64,000 nucleotides of DNA, from contig CM055106.1 of the NCBI GenBank assembly GCA_029204225.1, forward strand, positions 47,066,633 to 47,130,632. Direction: 5' to 3'. Within the stretch, counting starts at the first letter, position 1, and each line of letters begins with the position of its first letter. A program made the position numbers and the translations under genes. The DNA is from Diphasiastrum complanatum. Lineage: Eukaryota > Streptophyta > Lycopodiopsida > Lycopodiales > Lycopodiaceae. Below are positions 10,389 to 22,512 of this stretch, piece by piece. The notes beneath the pieces were generated by a model, which had not been told where the DNA came from, made no database searches, and saw only the letters and a list, made by a program, of their open reading frames with translations.

Positions 10389-11577
10389 TTGAGAGTCACA
10401 AATTACAATTTGCAAAGTGATATCACAAGTTATTTTTTTCCATCCAAGGAGAACCAAAGCAAGGGGTCCGAGGTGAAGGATGGAGCTTCAAGTACAAAAT
10501 GCAAATGCAAGAAGGACAAATCCAAGGAAAGGTGTTTTCTTTGTGGAAAGATGCATGAGGCTTGGAGTCTCACAAGGACTTATGAGATTTGTCTTCAAAA
10601 GTCCATCACCACACATTTCAAACCTTTAGAAGTTTTTCATTTGGAAGTGCATTTTTTGGTTCAAGATGAAAAGAAAGATGTCACTTTCATTAATGTTACT
10701 TGGATTTATTTCATGCCCTTGGAAAACATTTTGTTTGGAACTTTGGATAAGTTCAAATTTATTGTTATGATCCAAGAAAAACCAAGATAGATTAAGGAGG
10801 AGCAATCACAAAATGAAAATAGTTTCATTTATGCTCTCATGACATCTTATGAAAGAGATTTTTGTATCTCAAAGGTGGATTAAGACAATACCAGTTGAGT
10901 GTGATGCCTTAATAGATAGCAAAGCGTGTTTTCCTTGTAAACTTACATTGAGTATAAAGTCAAGGAAATGGAAATGTCTTCATGATGTATTTTTCTTTTG
11001 GTTTCAATAAGGTCAAGAATGATGTGTTCATTCATAATGCTGAAAATTGTAAATTTTCAATCTTAGAGACAAGTTGTAAACTTCTTATGAGAATAAGTGA
11101 AGCATCCAAAGTGGACACTTATATCCATAAGCAAGTAGTTAGCCTTATTGAGATGGAAATACTTTTTGATTTCAATATTAGAAAAATCATGCCAAGTTGT
11201 GGTGATTTTTGGACTTATGTTTCTAGCATAAGTAATCTTGATGATCATAAAAAGTGCACATTATATGATCATATTTGTTGTGATTATTATGAGACATGGA
11301 GGTCTCAGATTTCCATCAAGGAGGAGCATGCACATCAAGAAGGAGAAAGCCTCAAGGTCAAGCATCTACATGAAAATTGGAAGGAATCATTTTTGGAGGT
11401 GCTAGAATGGTGTAAAGCTCTCAAGTTCATCAAAGAAATCAACATCAAGGAGGCACTATCATAGATATGATGATCTCGGATCAACATCAAGCTCTTTGGC
11501 TGATCTTCACAAGACCAATTCAGCCCATGGCATCAAGCTTAAGATCATCATGCTTTTATCAAGTTAGTTTTGAGGAG
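10389..11577 (+). pseudogene. Gag-like remnant of an LTR element lacking RT
   Basis: The plus frame 10389-10790 has a Lys-rich stretch and CFLCGKMHEAWSLTR, a degenerate CX2CX3HX4C nucleocapsid knuckle whose last Cys is lost. Near 10900 a fragment reads ECDALIDSKAC, resembling the active-site loop of a retropepsin (ALIDSGA) with the Gly lost. A second frame (10982-11464, 160 codons) has no domain I recognise. The sequence then runs into a TGTTAAATATGG LTR start at 11578. RT, RNase H and integrase are absent, so this is a gag-only derivative or heavily deleted copy. Confidence 0.5.
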
Positions 11578-12342
11578 TGTTAAATATGGCAAAATCTATC
11601 CCTAATTCATTTAGATAGATCATATAGGTTGTACATCTCATTTAATTTGGAAACTAGTGGGTAAATTGGCCAAAAACTAGTTTAGTAGTATTATGCCACT
11701 TGGCACCATTCTAGTAGTAGAAAATGCTATATCACATGGGTAGGAGTGGTCTCCCACGTGCGAAATATCATGTAAAAAACTCAGATCCATTGTATATAGT
11801 TTTCATACATGTCAAATGTCAAATCTCCTAGATAGTAGTACCTATCTCCTAATTTGTAGGAATCTAGAAGGTCAACACTAGCCACTAATGATGATGTGGC
11901 AAATTAATGGAATCTTAGCCAAAGTGAATATGGATAAGCACTATGACCTATCTCACACATGTGGAAGTGGCTTAGAGAGAGAGTATGATGATTTTGTATT
12001 TAATCCATGATGGATCCACTTTGAGACAATGGAGAAAGACATTGATTTGGGAGCAATCTAAGTGTTTTTACTCTATTAAGCATGTTATTTGTGAATGAAT
12101 GCCTAGGATCTGATAAGTAATCATTTTTGCGGTTAGAAGGTCATACACCTACTTTACTTCACACGTGTGAAAGCTTTTGATCATTATTTTTTATTGTTCT
12201 TGCTTGGATGTGTAGAAATTGTCAAGTAAAAGCTAGTTTTGGATGCTAGTTTGCAGATAGATCAATATTCCAAGTTTCCAATCACTCTTATTGATATTTT
12301 GTAGATCTAATTGAGTTCTATTCTCTGATTTTTGACACAACA
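11578..12342 (+). mobile_element. Putative 3' LTR of the gag-only element
   Basis: A purine block TTTTGAGGAG directly precedes TGTTAAATATGG, as a polypurine tract precedes a 3' LTR. The block ends ...TTTTGACACAACA, giving TG...CA ends. A perfect 14-bp palindrome TTCACACGTGTGAA at 12158-12171 contains a CACGTG G-box. No 5' LTR partner was found, so the ends are tentative. Confidence 0.45.
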
Positions 12343-12389
12343 TATTTTATCAAGTATGCATATACATACTACAAAATCTGCACAAGTTG

Positions 12390-14460
12390 TGACAAAAAGA
12401 AAGCATAGAATAGTCAATAGAAAAACCACAAAATGAGAGTAGCTCAAAACCATCAAAGATTCCACGTCTCTTGATGTCTAAAAGCATTCGTTCAGTTTCA
12501 GTTGTTGATTGTTGTCATAAGAAATGTTGCCAACATGTGGAGAGGAAAAAGATTGAAAAAGCTCGACAAAAATATTGGGGACAAAACTCGTCCGATAGGG
12601 TTACGTATGTATATGATATGCTTCAAGCCTCACAAAAAAAGGAAGAAAAAGAAATAGGTATAATTATGTTAATTTGTGGGGGAACTATATGTGGAAAGCC
12701 ATTGTACACAATACATGGAATATCAAAGGCATCATTTCATAGGTACAAAGCTTCTTATGAGCAAGGGACTAGGAAAGGAACACATGGAAACACATGGATA
12801 ATACGATGAGCATGGGAACACATGGATATGGGAAAAGCAATAATGCAGAGATTATGCCTCATAAGAGTAGAACAACATTTGAGGGCGATAGGGACAATCA
12901 ACTAGTTTTGGCAGGAGTTTATATTCAACAAGATATTTTGCATGAAGTCAACATCACATTGTCAAGGTTAGGATGCAAAAGCATTTCACACTCTACATTT
13001 AGTAGACTTTGGAGAATTGTCTTTAAGCAAGTGTCACTTTGTAGATCTAGTTCATTTTCAAAATGTGACATTTGTACTTCAATTCAAATGAAGTTGGCAT
13101 CAACCAAAGTGGTACAAGATCTTGTAAATTCGTTCATGGAAAAGAGAAACACATGCTTGCACAAATGCCATGTCATAATTTGTACTATTGTTGGAAGCAA
13201 AAAACTTGTTGTGATCCTAGCAAGTATGTGTGCATTATTTATGATAAAATGGATCAAGTAAAGACATGCATACCTCGGCTAGAACCCCATCCTAAAAGAT
13301 TGAGTCGTGTTATGCAACTTCCAATTTCTTTGACAAGGGTGTTAGTTCATAGACATAAGAAGAGTGGATATGGTCATTTTGCAATGGGATATTGGCCTTC
13401 TGATCGAATTTTTCATAGTGGGGTCACTTGCAAGATGTTTGAGACATTTGGAACTTCCAAATGTGGATGTTAAAGGAGATATCAATTTCAAAGGGGTGCC
13501 GCAACAAACCATTTTTGGTAGCTTTCCATCAAAGGATGCATATGATGTTCATCAAAAGTTGCAAAAGAACAAAAACAATGATAATTTTGGAAATACTAGT
13601 GTACCGACAAGTGTAGAAGAATTTTCTTCGTTTCTATTCTATGCTTGAAGTTCCAAGAACCTCTCCACAACAAACTGATAATGAAACGATGAATGTGCAA
13701 TGCCTCAATCAATTACAAAATGGTAGTTTTAATGCCCTACCAAGAGTTTTGTTCTTGCAACTTGATAACTATGGTTTTGAAAATAAAAGTCGATATGTTT
13801 TTGCATTTCTCTCCCTTCTCATACTAGATGCCAAAGATACCAAACAGTTTTATTGAAGGATACATATGTGATGGGACATATGCATTGGTTGAACACAAGA
13901 AACCTCTACAATTTCATTTTTTTGTTAGAGATGGCATTCCTATCATGCAATATATGATGAATCCAACAATGAAAACATGGAAACCACAAGAAGGAATACA
14001 ACTATGGAAACAAGATCCTAATGGTCATCCTATGCTTCCAAAGGAGATCCACTTGTAGTGCCACTCCTAGAGACTCTCAAGGATCAAAATACCATCATAG
14101 ATGGTTTAAAAAAGTATCTTGGATTTTGAAGAAGATCTATAGAGAGTAAAAATGTCAACCCATCATTCAAAAACTTCATTTGTTACATATTGGGATGACA
14201 TTATAAATGAGAATGTCAGTGTCACCAACAACACACAATCTACGGATGGTTTTTGGCCCAAAATTAATTGGATGCATGATGATATGGAAGATTGACATGG
14301 TGTGAAAGTAGAAGATGATGATGATGAACACTACTGTGGAACAACCAAAGGGAAGCCAAAAGTTTCTTTCAAGCCTCACATGGATGTACACAAAGATCAA
14401 TTTGTGTTAGTGCGACCAAATGAAAATTTCTATGCAATTTGGTTAGGTGATACACATTTC
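12390..14460 (+). pseudogene. Degenerate DUF7869-type (QLDN...KN) transposase-like gene
   Basis: Plus-strand frames in series (12471-12809, 12794-13261, 13072-13473, 13364-13648, 13641-13856, 13828-14058) give one protein-like order with about five frameshifts. Visible blocks: KCDICTSIQ (Cys pair), CIIYDKMDQVKTCIPRL, LVHRHKKSGYGHF, LPRVLFLQLDNYGFENKSRYVFAFLSLL, then KKPLQFHFFVRDGIPIMQYM and WKPQEGIQLW, and near 14370-14452 FVLVRPNENFYAIWLGDTHFD. From memory these match the family annotated as DUF7869, proteins scattered in plants, fungi and cnidarians and suspected to be transposase-derived. The family's usual GHTHEDID block, expected after FLSLL, is missing, which indicates an internal deletion near 13856. 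Function is unknown. Confidence 0.6.
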
Positions 14461-15070
14461 GATTAGGTATTCCTTTGGGTTTTCTTCTTTATCAGTTTTC
14501 TCTAGATGTATAGAATTAAGCAAAAGAAGATCTATTAACTTTAGAGATCCATATGATGGAATAAAATTCCCTCATGACCATACTAAAAGGTTGGTCTTTA
14601 AAGATGATTGTGATGTTTCTTGTACTTGAAGGATATGACATAATAAATTTTTGTCCAATATCATGAAAAATGATTTAAGTTGATAAAATAACTTTTGTTA
14701 TCATCTCACATCAATAAAATTTTTTTTTTATGAATTTGCATGCCTTTCTAAATTTCTAAATATTTGTCGATCTAGTTGTGTACCGAATTTTGGCATGTCC
14801 AGATAGCTAGATGATGTAACTATCTTTTGAAGATGTTCTACCAGGTTGTGTATTTCAATGAGATGATGTTTTTTCTTGCCAATGTGATTTTCTCATTCCT
14901 TGTGATAACCATATACTTAGACTACTATAAGTTTCTGCAAAAAATGATGCATGATATCATAAAATGTGTTGCAATATTAGAGATGCAAAAATTGGCATAT
15001 TGGTTACCTTAAAATCACTACATGTGCAATGGAATTATAATTCAGAGAGTTACATTCCCAATTGGCTTAC
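14461..15070. other. No gene seen
   Basis: A/T-rich sequence with short unrelated open frames. A small dyad (AAAATAACTTTTGTTATC) lies near 14685. No element signature is visible. Confidence 0.4.
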
Positions 15071-16128
<1,058 letters not shown>

Positions 16129-16147
16129 TGGTGTCATTGCCAGGGAT
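16129..16147 (+). promoter_or_regulatory. Primer-binding site, tRNA-Asp type
   Basis: TGGTGTCATTGCCAGGGA resembles the TGGCGCCGTTGCCGGGGA site, complementary to the tRNA-Asp 3' end, used by many plant Ty3/gypsy (Athila/Tat-like) elements. Substitutions look like C-to-T decay. It follows an LTR-like CA end. Confidence 0.6.
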
Positions 16148-16439
16148 ATGTTTTATTAACTAGTTTAGTTGCATTTTTAGTTATTTTTGCTTTTTTAGAG
16201 TGTTTTTAGGTGGTTTTTTTTTTTGGGTAAATTTAGCTTGTTATATGTGATTTCTTGTGTTTGGACTGTTTAAAGCTAGTGGAGGAGGTGTGAGAGGGTA
16301 GTGGAGGTCCAAAATAGCCTCTAAGGGCTTGACATCTAGCCAAAAACCTTGGAAAACCCATAAAAATGTTCAAATCTGCATTTTGGAGGGAAAAGAGACA
16401 AAAATATCATCATATTCTATTTTTTCCAAAACCAGTGGG

Positions 16440-17190
16440 AACCAACCTTCGCATGACTGACAACAGCTTTAGGGTACTATCCCAGACCTGCACAGAAGCC
16501 TACGAGAGTTAGTTTCAAGCAAATCTTGAAAAATCAGAGAAAAATAAAAAAAAATTAAAAAACCATTGTAAAAAAACCAAAAAATTCAAAACAGTGAACC
16601 AACCTTCGCAGAGCCCTCTGAAGTTTCATCTCAGTTAGACAAGGACACAAAGAAGGCTGCAAAGGTTCATTCCTAGAAAAAGTGCCCAAGGTTCTCAAGG
16701 AAAAATAGACGGGAAATGAACTGAAATCCCTCACAAACATCAAATTTTGAAGTTCTACTAGCAGGTAACCTTTGTAGAGAATTTTGGAGTTCCATCTCAG
16801 TGAGACAAGGACACAGAAGAGTCTGCAAGAGTTAGTTTGATTCCAATGAGCCATTTAAGTGCTGAAAAATCAACAAAGTTAGAAGATCCAGAAAATCCTT
16901 CCACAACTATCCTTCATAGGCCATCCCCCTCAGAATGTCATTTTACATCAGTGATGAGGCCTGGGAGAGTTAGTACAAATTATTGGTGAAGCTCAGAGCA
17001 AAAAGGTGTTTCTGAACCCTCGCAGACAGTGAAATTTTCATTTCCTACGAGAGTTAACCTTCACAAACTTTTTGAGAGCTAGATCCATACTAGATACAGC
17101 TCCAGTAAATCATGTGAGAGTTACTTCCTAGTATTTTTTTGAAAAATAACAGTGAAAGAACCGTCGCACTCACACGAGTAACCTTTTTTA
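16440..17190. repeat. Degenerate ~150-bp tandem repeat
   Basis: The phrase AACCTTCGCA / AACCTTTGTAG / ACCTTCACA recurs near 16446, 16601, 16767, 16910, 17059 and 17158, each followed by GAGTTAGTT-type ends. The 16601 and 16767 units are closest (both contain CATCTCAG, GAGACAAGGACACA and CTGCAA). Spacing is roughly 140-165 bp, shorter for the last. There is no coding potential. Confidence 0.6.
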
Positions 17191-17388
17191 TGTCCCCCAT
17201 GGTAATCATAACCACTCTCGTAGCCATTTTGCATAATGGGCACTTAGTTTGATGATGTCCTCTTTATGATTTCGTGCAGTAATTGCAAATTTCTGAAGGA
17301 TGTCACAGGTCATCCCATACGTGTCGAAGGACCCTGGTATTATTGGCCACTGTGTTCTTTGTCGATGGTCTTGATAACTGAGGGGAAA

Positions 17389-17807
17389 CTACATGGCTGG
17401 TATATAGAGGAAATAGAAATCTAGATCTTCAAAGCATGCTTCCTCTGCAATTAATTCTCTCATTTTTGGAGGGTAATTTGGAATATGCCCTCTAGCTATC
17501 CTTGACTGTACCCTCTCTCGGTGGCTTTCTTGTGATTGGTACTCATCTATCTGCCTGGCCAATACATGATTATTATATTTTGCTGAAGTGGCTTCTATAG
17601 CTATGGTTTTCTCCTGACATTTGATATGCATGAGATGTCGTGCTTGTTGTATTTCATTTTCTTCTTTGAGGCTTCGACATCTCTTTTTCCATCCATCTGT
17701 TGCCTTTTCCAAGCTGTAGATTTTGTTACTTTGACAGATATTGAGGGTTTTTGCATTTTTGAAATTCTTGCTTCAATTTGTGGATTTCTTGGGCATGCTA
17801 TTCTCAT
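17389..17807 (-). CDS. Extra ORF downstream of gypsy-2 integrase, coiled-coil-like
   Basis: Two overlapping minus frames, 17807-17601 and 17712-17389, give a Lys/Glu/Gln-rich protein (WKKRCRSLKEENEIQQARH, EYQSQESHRERVQSR) with heptad-like spacing, ending FYFLYIPAM. Plant Tat/Ogre-type elements often have an extra ORF beside pol, and a coiled coil would suit a structural role. I do not recognise the family. A frameshift separates the halves, so it is probably non-functional. Confidence 0.4.
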
Positions 17808-18602
17808 TCTTTGGAGAGTGCTATGGCCAGTGCCTCATTGGATTTTTTAGGCTCTTGATTAATAGACGCCTCATCTCCTCTAGTAGTCATATCCTGGTGA
17901 ACAAAATTTCTCGTGTTGCTTCAAAAGTTGGTTGAGATAATGATAAATGCAGTTGTGTCAACAACACGTATTATATTTTTCCTTTCCCCTTTGTTTTTTT
18001 TTTCCGTTGTATGTACACAAAGAAAAGTTTTTTTTTTTAAGAGATTGGTAGTAGGTAATTGACCGACTGGGTGTGCATATCCCGAAGTCAGTTGTTTACT
18101 CCAATACAATCCACCAAAGAAATCTTTATTAGTGGTCTCATTTGCCTTGGCACACTTTGTTTTGCGGGGTTATAGTACATATATACAATTTTTCTTATTG
18201 GTACTACTGTGGCTAGTTCATCCAGGATGTGTTCATCAATGATGTTCACATCCATGAATGGACTCCCTATTTCATAATGAGATCTAGATCCCTCTTCGTA
18301 TTCACAATCTACGTGTATTTTTTGGATTAATTTTTGTTTAAATAAGAATTTTAAGAACGAAAGTTCGTCTTTGCTATCCCACTCCCAGAGCTACTTGGAA
18401 TTCATTGTACAGTCCAAACTGGTATCGTTCCATAGAAAGCTATACACGTTGGAATTTATGGTCTCTTAGAGTGGTTGGGGCAATTCTTGTTCCCAAACTC
18501 TGAAGTCCAGACTTTCAATGGCCATGGTAAAACATTCTGCAAAAGAAAAAAAAAAGAAATTTTTTATGATACCTTGTACATCGTACAACTCTTCTTATAC
18601 AT
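17808..18602. other. Sequence between gypsy-2 integrase and the extra ORF
   Basis: No confident coding sequence. Low-complexity T/A runs (about 17995-18040) and short frames only. In element orientation this is the 3' untranslated part after the integrase stop near 18603. Confidence 0.4.
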
Positions 18603-19322
18603 AGTATGGCTTGATTTTATCAATGTTTACACGAGTTTTGAATGGGCCTCCTCCTATTTCAGCTAACTTAGTTGTATTGTTGTCATACAACTTTTTGATC
18701 ACATATGGTCCAGTCCAATGCATACCAAATTGCCTAGTATCGTAATACAAGACTAGCTATCCTTGGCTAAACTTGTAATTAGAAAATTTTCTATCATGCA
18801 TTGTTTTCATGATTTGTTTGCGGGTTTCTTGATGCACTAAAAAGGTCAATCGTTGCTCGTCCAATTTTTGTAAGACATTGATATGTTGTTGGATGGAACT
18901 CTTCCTACCCACATTGTGAGACATAACCAGTCTCAGGGATGGTAATTCTATTTCAATAGGTAGGATACATTCTTGTCCATATACCAAGAAAAAGGGAGTG
19001 TGATTTGTACTAGTTTTGTAGGTTACATTGTAAGCCCACAAAGAAAATATAATTTCTAATCCCAGTCCCTTTTATTTGCAGCTACTGTTTTCCGCACTAT
19101 GGACATCAACTGCTTGTTTGTACTTTTGGCTTGGCCATTCGCTTGAGGGTGATAGGGAGTACTCTTTCGATGTTTAATCAATAATTGTTTTGTTAGACTC
19201 TCTATGATTTTGTTCAAAAAGTGGGTTCCTCGATCCGAAATTAGTTCTTTGGGAGCTCTAAAATTTCTAATGACTTGCTCTAATAGGAATCGAGCCAATT
19301 CTTTGGCATTCCCTTTAGGCAC
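18603..19322 (-). pseudogene. gypsy-2 integrase
   Basis: The minus frame 19322-19056 contains FRAPKELISDRGTHFLN (second catalytic Asp) and STPYHPQANGQAKSTNKQL, where the catalytic Glu of the usual NGQAExTN block reads Lys. The next frame, 19041-18757, reads MWAYNVTYKTSTNHTPFFLVYGQE and PIEIELPSLRL. After an in-frame stop at 18757 the same frame continues with YYDTRQFGMHWTGPYVIKKLY to DKIKPYYV near 18603, the GPY/F module. The zinc-binding N-terminus and first Asp are missing. No chromodomain follows. Confidence 0.85.
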
Positions 19323-19497
19323 TGCCTTTGCTTCAGCCCACTTAGTAAAGTAGTATGTAGCTGCGATTATGTAGTGTTTCCGAGATGAAGATGCTGGGTG
19401 AAATGGAAAAAAATTTCTACTCCTCTTAGATATAGGATTCCGTCTATCAATGCAAAATTTAAGGCTTTTGTATGTAGCTTCCGCTTCTCTTGAGAGG

Positions 19498-20017
19498 TCA
19501 TTGTGTCTGGCGTTTTAAAAGTAGACAGATAGGTAGCAAATTAGCATACCATTCTGTGATCATGGTAATGTCTATTTGCAACAGGTCACGTAAATGATCA
19601 TTTTTCCAATCACTATCATTGGTCGTAATATTTTCCAACTCACATATGCAGTCATTTAGACCTTGTAATCGTTGTGGTTTGCTTTGCAATTCATAATATA
19701 ATTCCAAGCAAATATGTGTTGAGATTTTTGCAAAAGTCCTCATAGGTTTTCTTGTCTTCTAGTCTTACGTGGGCACCTACTTTGATCTTCTTAGGTTCAT
19801 CCTTTGTTCCAAGGTTTATAAGACAAATATCAGGTTCTCTAACCTTGGGAGGTGGTTCATCTGGGGTATTCCACTCTAAGCCTAATACATCCCCCAAATC
19901 TATATCTTCATCTGTTGATGTTTTAGAGCTAGTATCATTATCAATGAGTTCTTCCCATTCAGTTGATGCAATTGGCGCTCTCTCAGATTGAGGTACTTCT
20001 GGGTATCCATCAACCAC
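19498..20017 (-). pseudogene. gypsy-2 linkers joined across the RT deletion
   Basis: The frame 20017-19691 holds an acidic linker (TSTDEDIDLGDVLGLEWNTPD) and LINLGTKDEPKKIKVGAHV, the block that normally leads into the RT domain. The overlapping frame 19743-19498 (LQGLNDCICELENI, ITEWYANLLP) looks like the stretch before integrase. No RT or RNase H motif occurs between them. The junction lies at about 19690-19745. Confidence 0.6.
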
Positions 20018-20083
20018 TACTCTTTTTTTTACCCTTCCGAAAACTATTACTCCAGCTAGAAAATCAACTATATAGCTACTTAG

Positions 20084-20755
20084 TCAAAGCCAGGGACGTC
20101 CTAGTAAGATAGAATATCCCCTACTACCGGGATGCATTTTCATAACATAGAAATTGATGTAGGTAGTCTTTCTTGCTACAGTAATAGGAGTATGTTTCAA
20201 TTCCCCACCAGGTCTTATAACAAAGTTATTGGCCAACTTCAATGATGTTAAAGTGACAGGTTCAAGTTCGAATCCTAAGCGATCAGCCAGTTCTGAACTA
20301 AGGATGTTAACTGTGGATCTATCATCTACTATCGCTCCTGCAATGACCAATCCGTCAATGGTCACATCCACTTTTGGACAGGCTCGATCTAAGGTTCCTG
20401 CACTTAAATGTCCAATAATAGGCGGTTCTAATGTCCATAATGCATATGGTTTCATCATGTGCTTCGCTTTTCTCCTTAGTAATGGTGATAACCTAATGAG
20501 TTGCCATAAGTTGACTTCTATGCTTAGGTTATTTAAAGCTTCTTGCAAGTCTTGGTTTCCCATACTCTTCCCTAGATCTATTTCCTTTTTGATACAGTGC
20601 ATTCTACTCTTCATGGATCTAGGTAATGATCTAGTTTTTGGCAATTTTTTTGATGAGTTTCTTGAAGCTCTTCTCCCTATCAATTCATGTACTTGTTCAT
20701 CTGTGAGTTTATGATCCGCATGCTCTTCTTGTTGTTCAGGTCGTATTTTCTCCAA
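20084..20755 (-). pseudogene. gypsy-2 protease region
   Basis: An open minus-strand frame of 223 codons. The N-terminal half has KLTDEQVHELIG, resembling the spacer motif of gypsy-1 and gypsy-3. The retropepsin domain spans about residues 125-223: VDVTIDGLVIAGAIVDDR and STVNILSSELADRLG, then YSILLGRPWL. The catalytic loop reads DDRST where DGGS or DSG is expected, so the active-site Gly is lost. Gag-Pol processing by this copy is unlikely. Confidence 0.8.
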
Positions 20756-20795
20756 GGGAATTTTCTCAGGTGTTTTAGATGGTGATGTTCCTAAC

Positions 20796-21123
20796 TCATT
20801 CGAGGGTTCCTTGAAAGAAATTTTTCGTGACTGTTAGTTCAATATCGATCAGATTGATGGGAGGTCTCTCTTCCTCTACTTTGGTTTTTCCTTTCTCTGA
20901 AGGAGTGTATCTAGTGTCTCTCTGAAGAAACATCACTGGTCTCAAAGATCCTACTCCATTGTTTTTAGGAGGTATGTGATTGATAGGGCCTGGTATATGG
21001 TTTCTAGTGTTCTGCACAAACCATAATTGGACAGCTCCTATTGAGGTGATTGTCTTGACAATGTTGGCACACTAGCAGTGGGAGCATATCCGTGTAACAC
21101 CTTTGTCCAATCATATTTTGCTG
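20796..21123 (-). pseudogene. gypsy-2 Gag C-terminus with zinc knuckle
   Basis: Reading the minus strand at 21070-21029 gives CQHCQDNHLNRSC, a complete CX2CX3HX4C nucleocapsid knuckle. It is followed after a frame change by the frame 21017-20796 (NTRNHIPGPINHIPP, EERPPINLIDIELTV), the Gag-protease linker. Confidence 0.65.
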
Positions 21124-22275
21124 TCAGTTAAGAAAATTCACATCCGAAGCTAGGGTAGAGATACTTTCGTTCATCACATCCATGCACCCTTTCAACATGG
21201 CTTTTGCATCATCAATCCCTGAGTTAGATCTAGTGCTCTCATATTCCCTCTCTACTGGTACATTTCTAGTAGTTGTTGCTTGGATTTGCATTCCCTCTAA
21301 GTTCCTTGGTTGGTTTCTAGAAGGATTATCTCTACTTTGAACTGGTTGGTATAGTTCTACAGTTTGTATTGGCACATAGGTGTTGTAAGAGTTTTTTTCC
21401 TGGAACTGGATTTGCTTCCCACATATCGCTCTTAAGGTTCAAGCTATTTATGGCCTGTGATATTTTAGATGCTTGGGCAATAGCTATCTGTGCATTTTCC
21501 ACTACCATTGCTTTTGCTTCTGCTTCATCTATCGACTAGGGATTGCTCTGCATTATTATCAACTATAGGTCATTCTTCAATCCTCAAAGGAAGAAAGTCA
21601 GTAGTAATTGCGGCGGTAGTGCTACAGTGGCTCCTACTTGCCTCGAAAGTTCAGTCAGTCTTCTCAAATATTGTCTAACTCCCTCTCCTTCTTCTTGTTG
21701 AAGGGATGTCAAAGTGAATAACAAACCACCAGTAGTTCTGTGGGACAAATTCAGTCAGGAATAATCTATGAAAGGTCTCTATATCTTCGATGGATTCTCC
21801 GAGTAGACTGTAATACAATTTCCTCACAATTCCAATCAAGGTAATGGTAAAGTACATCATAATATGGTTTGGATTTGTTATACGGTTTACTAGACAAGTG
21901 GTCCAAAATGCATTGATGTGATCTTCAACACTCTCATAAGGGGCTCCATGAAACTCAGGGGTTGTGCTTCTCAACTTTGATAGGGGTCCTATATCGACTG
22001 AAATTACTATGGGTTCAATAACTCGAGTCCGGTTGTGAATAATCAGGGATAATTATGATATCAGGTATTTGAAATATGTCTCTTTCTGGAGTGATCTCGT
22101 AGTATTCAAATTGTTCCTTTGGACTAGGCGATGTTTTAGTTTCTGATGGACTTCCACTACTAGTACTCTTTTGGGATCGAGACAATCTCTTAGATATGCT
22201 TTTGGTGATAATCGAAGTTCTACTTTTGAGGAAATATTTTGGTGAGAGTGTCACCTTTTCAACTCGTCGTCGCAA
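21124..22275 (-). pseudogene. gypsy-2 Gag
   Basis: Three minus frames: 22275-22015 (basic, Ser/Lys-rich N-terminus), 21974-21675 with the Gag core (TPEFHGAPYESVEDHINAFW, YYSLLGESIEDIETFHRLF) and 21375-21124 (YQPVQSRDNPSRNQPRN, MNESISTLASDVNFL). The HGAP..EDHINAF and DIETFHRLFLTEF blocks are the retrotransposon Gag domain of plant Ty3 elements. Frames change near 22000 and 21600. Confidence 0.75.
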
Positions 22276-22512
22276 TGGGGGACCTATTTTGGTAGTTCTG
22301 GAAAAGTTTGGTGGTCATTTAGCATGAAGGGTTCTATTCAAGCCATACAATACTAGAACCTCATGGATAATAAGCATTTCGCATGCTGAAAATAGTCACA
22401 AGGGTCGACTACAGTTAGAGTATGGGTAGTCTACTCAATCAAGTTTAGGTAATAAAGAGATACTTAGCTTGAGCCCATATCAGAAGGTTGCATCCAACAA
22501 AGATTCACATCA

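Noticed and set aside
20229-20714. 161-codon plus frame
   Set aside because: Antisense shadow of the gypsy-2 protease region, which has the retropepsin motifs on the minus strand.
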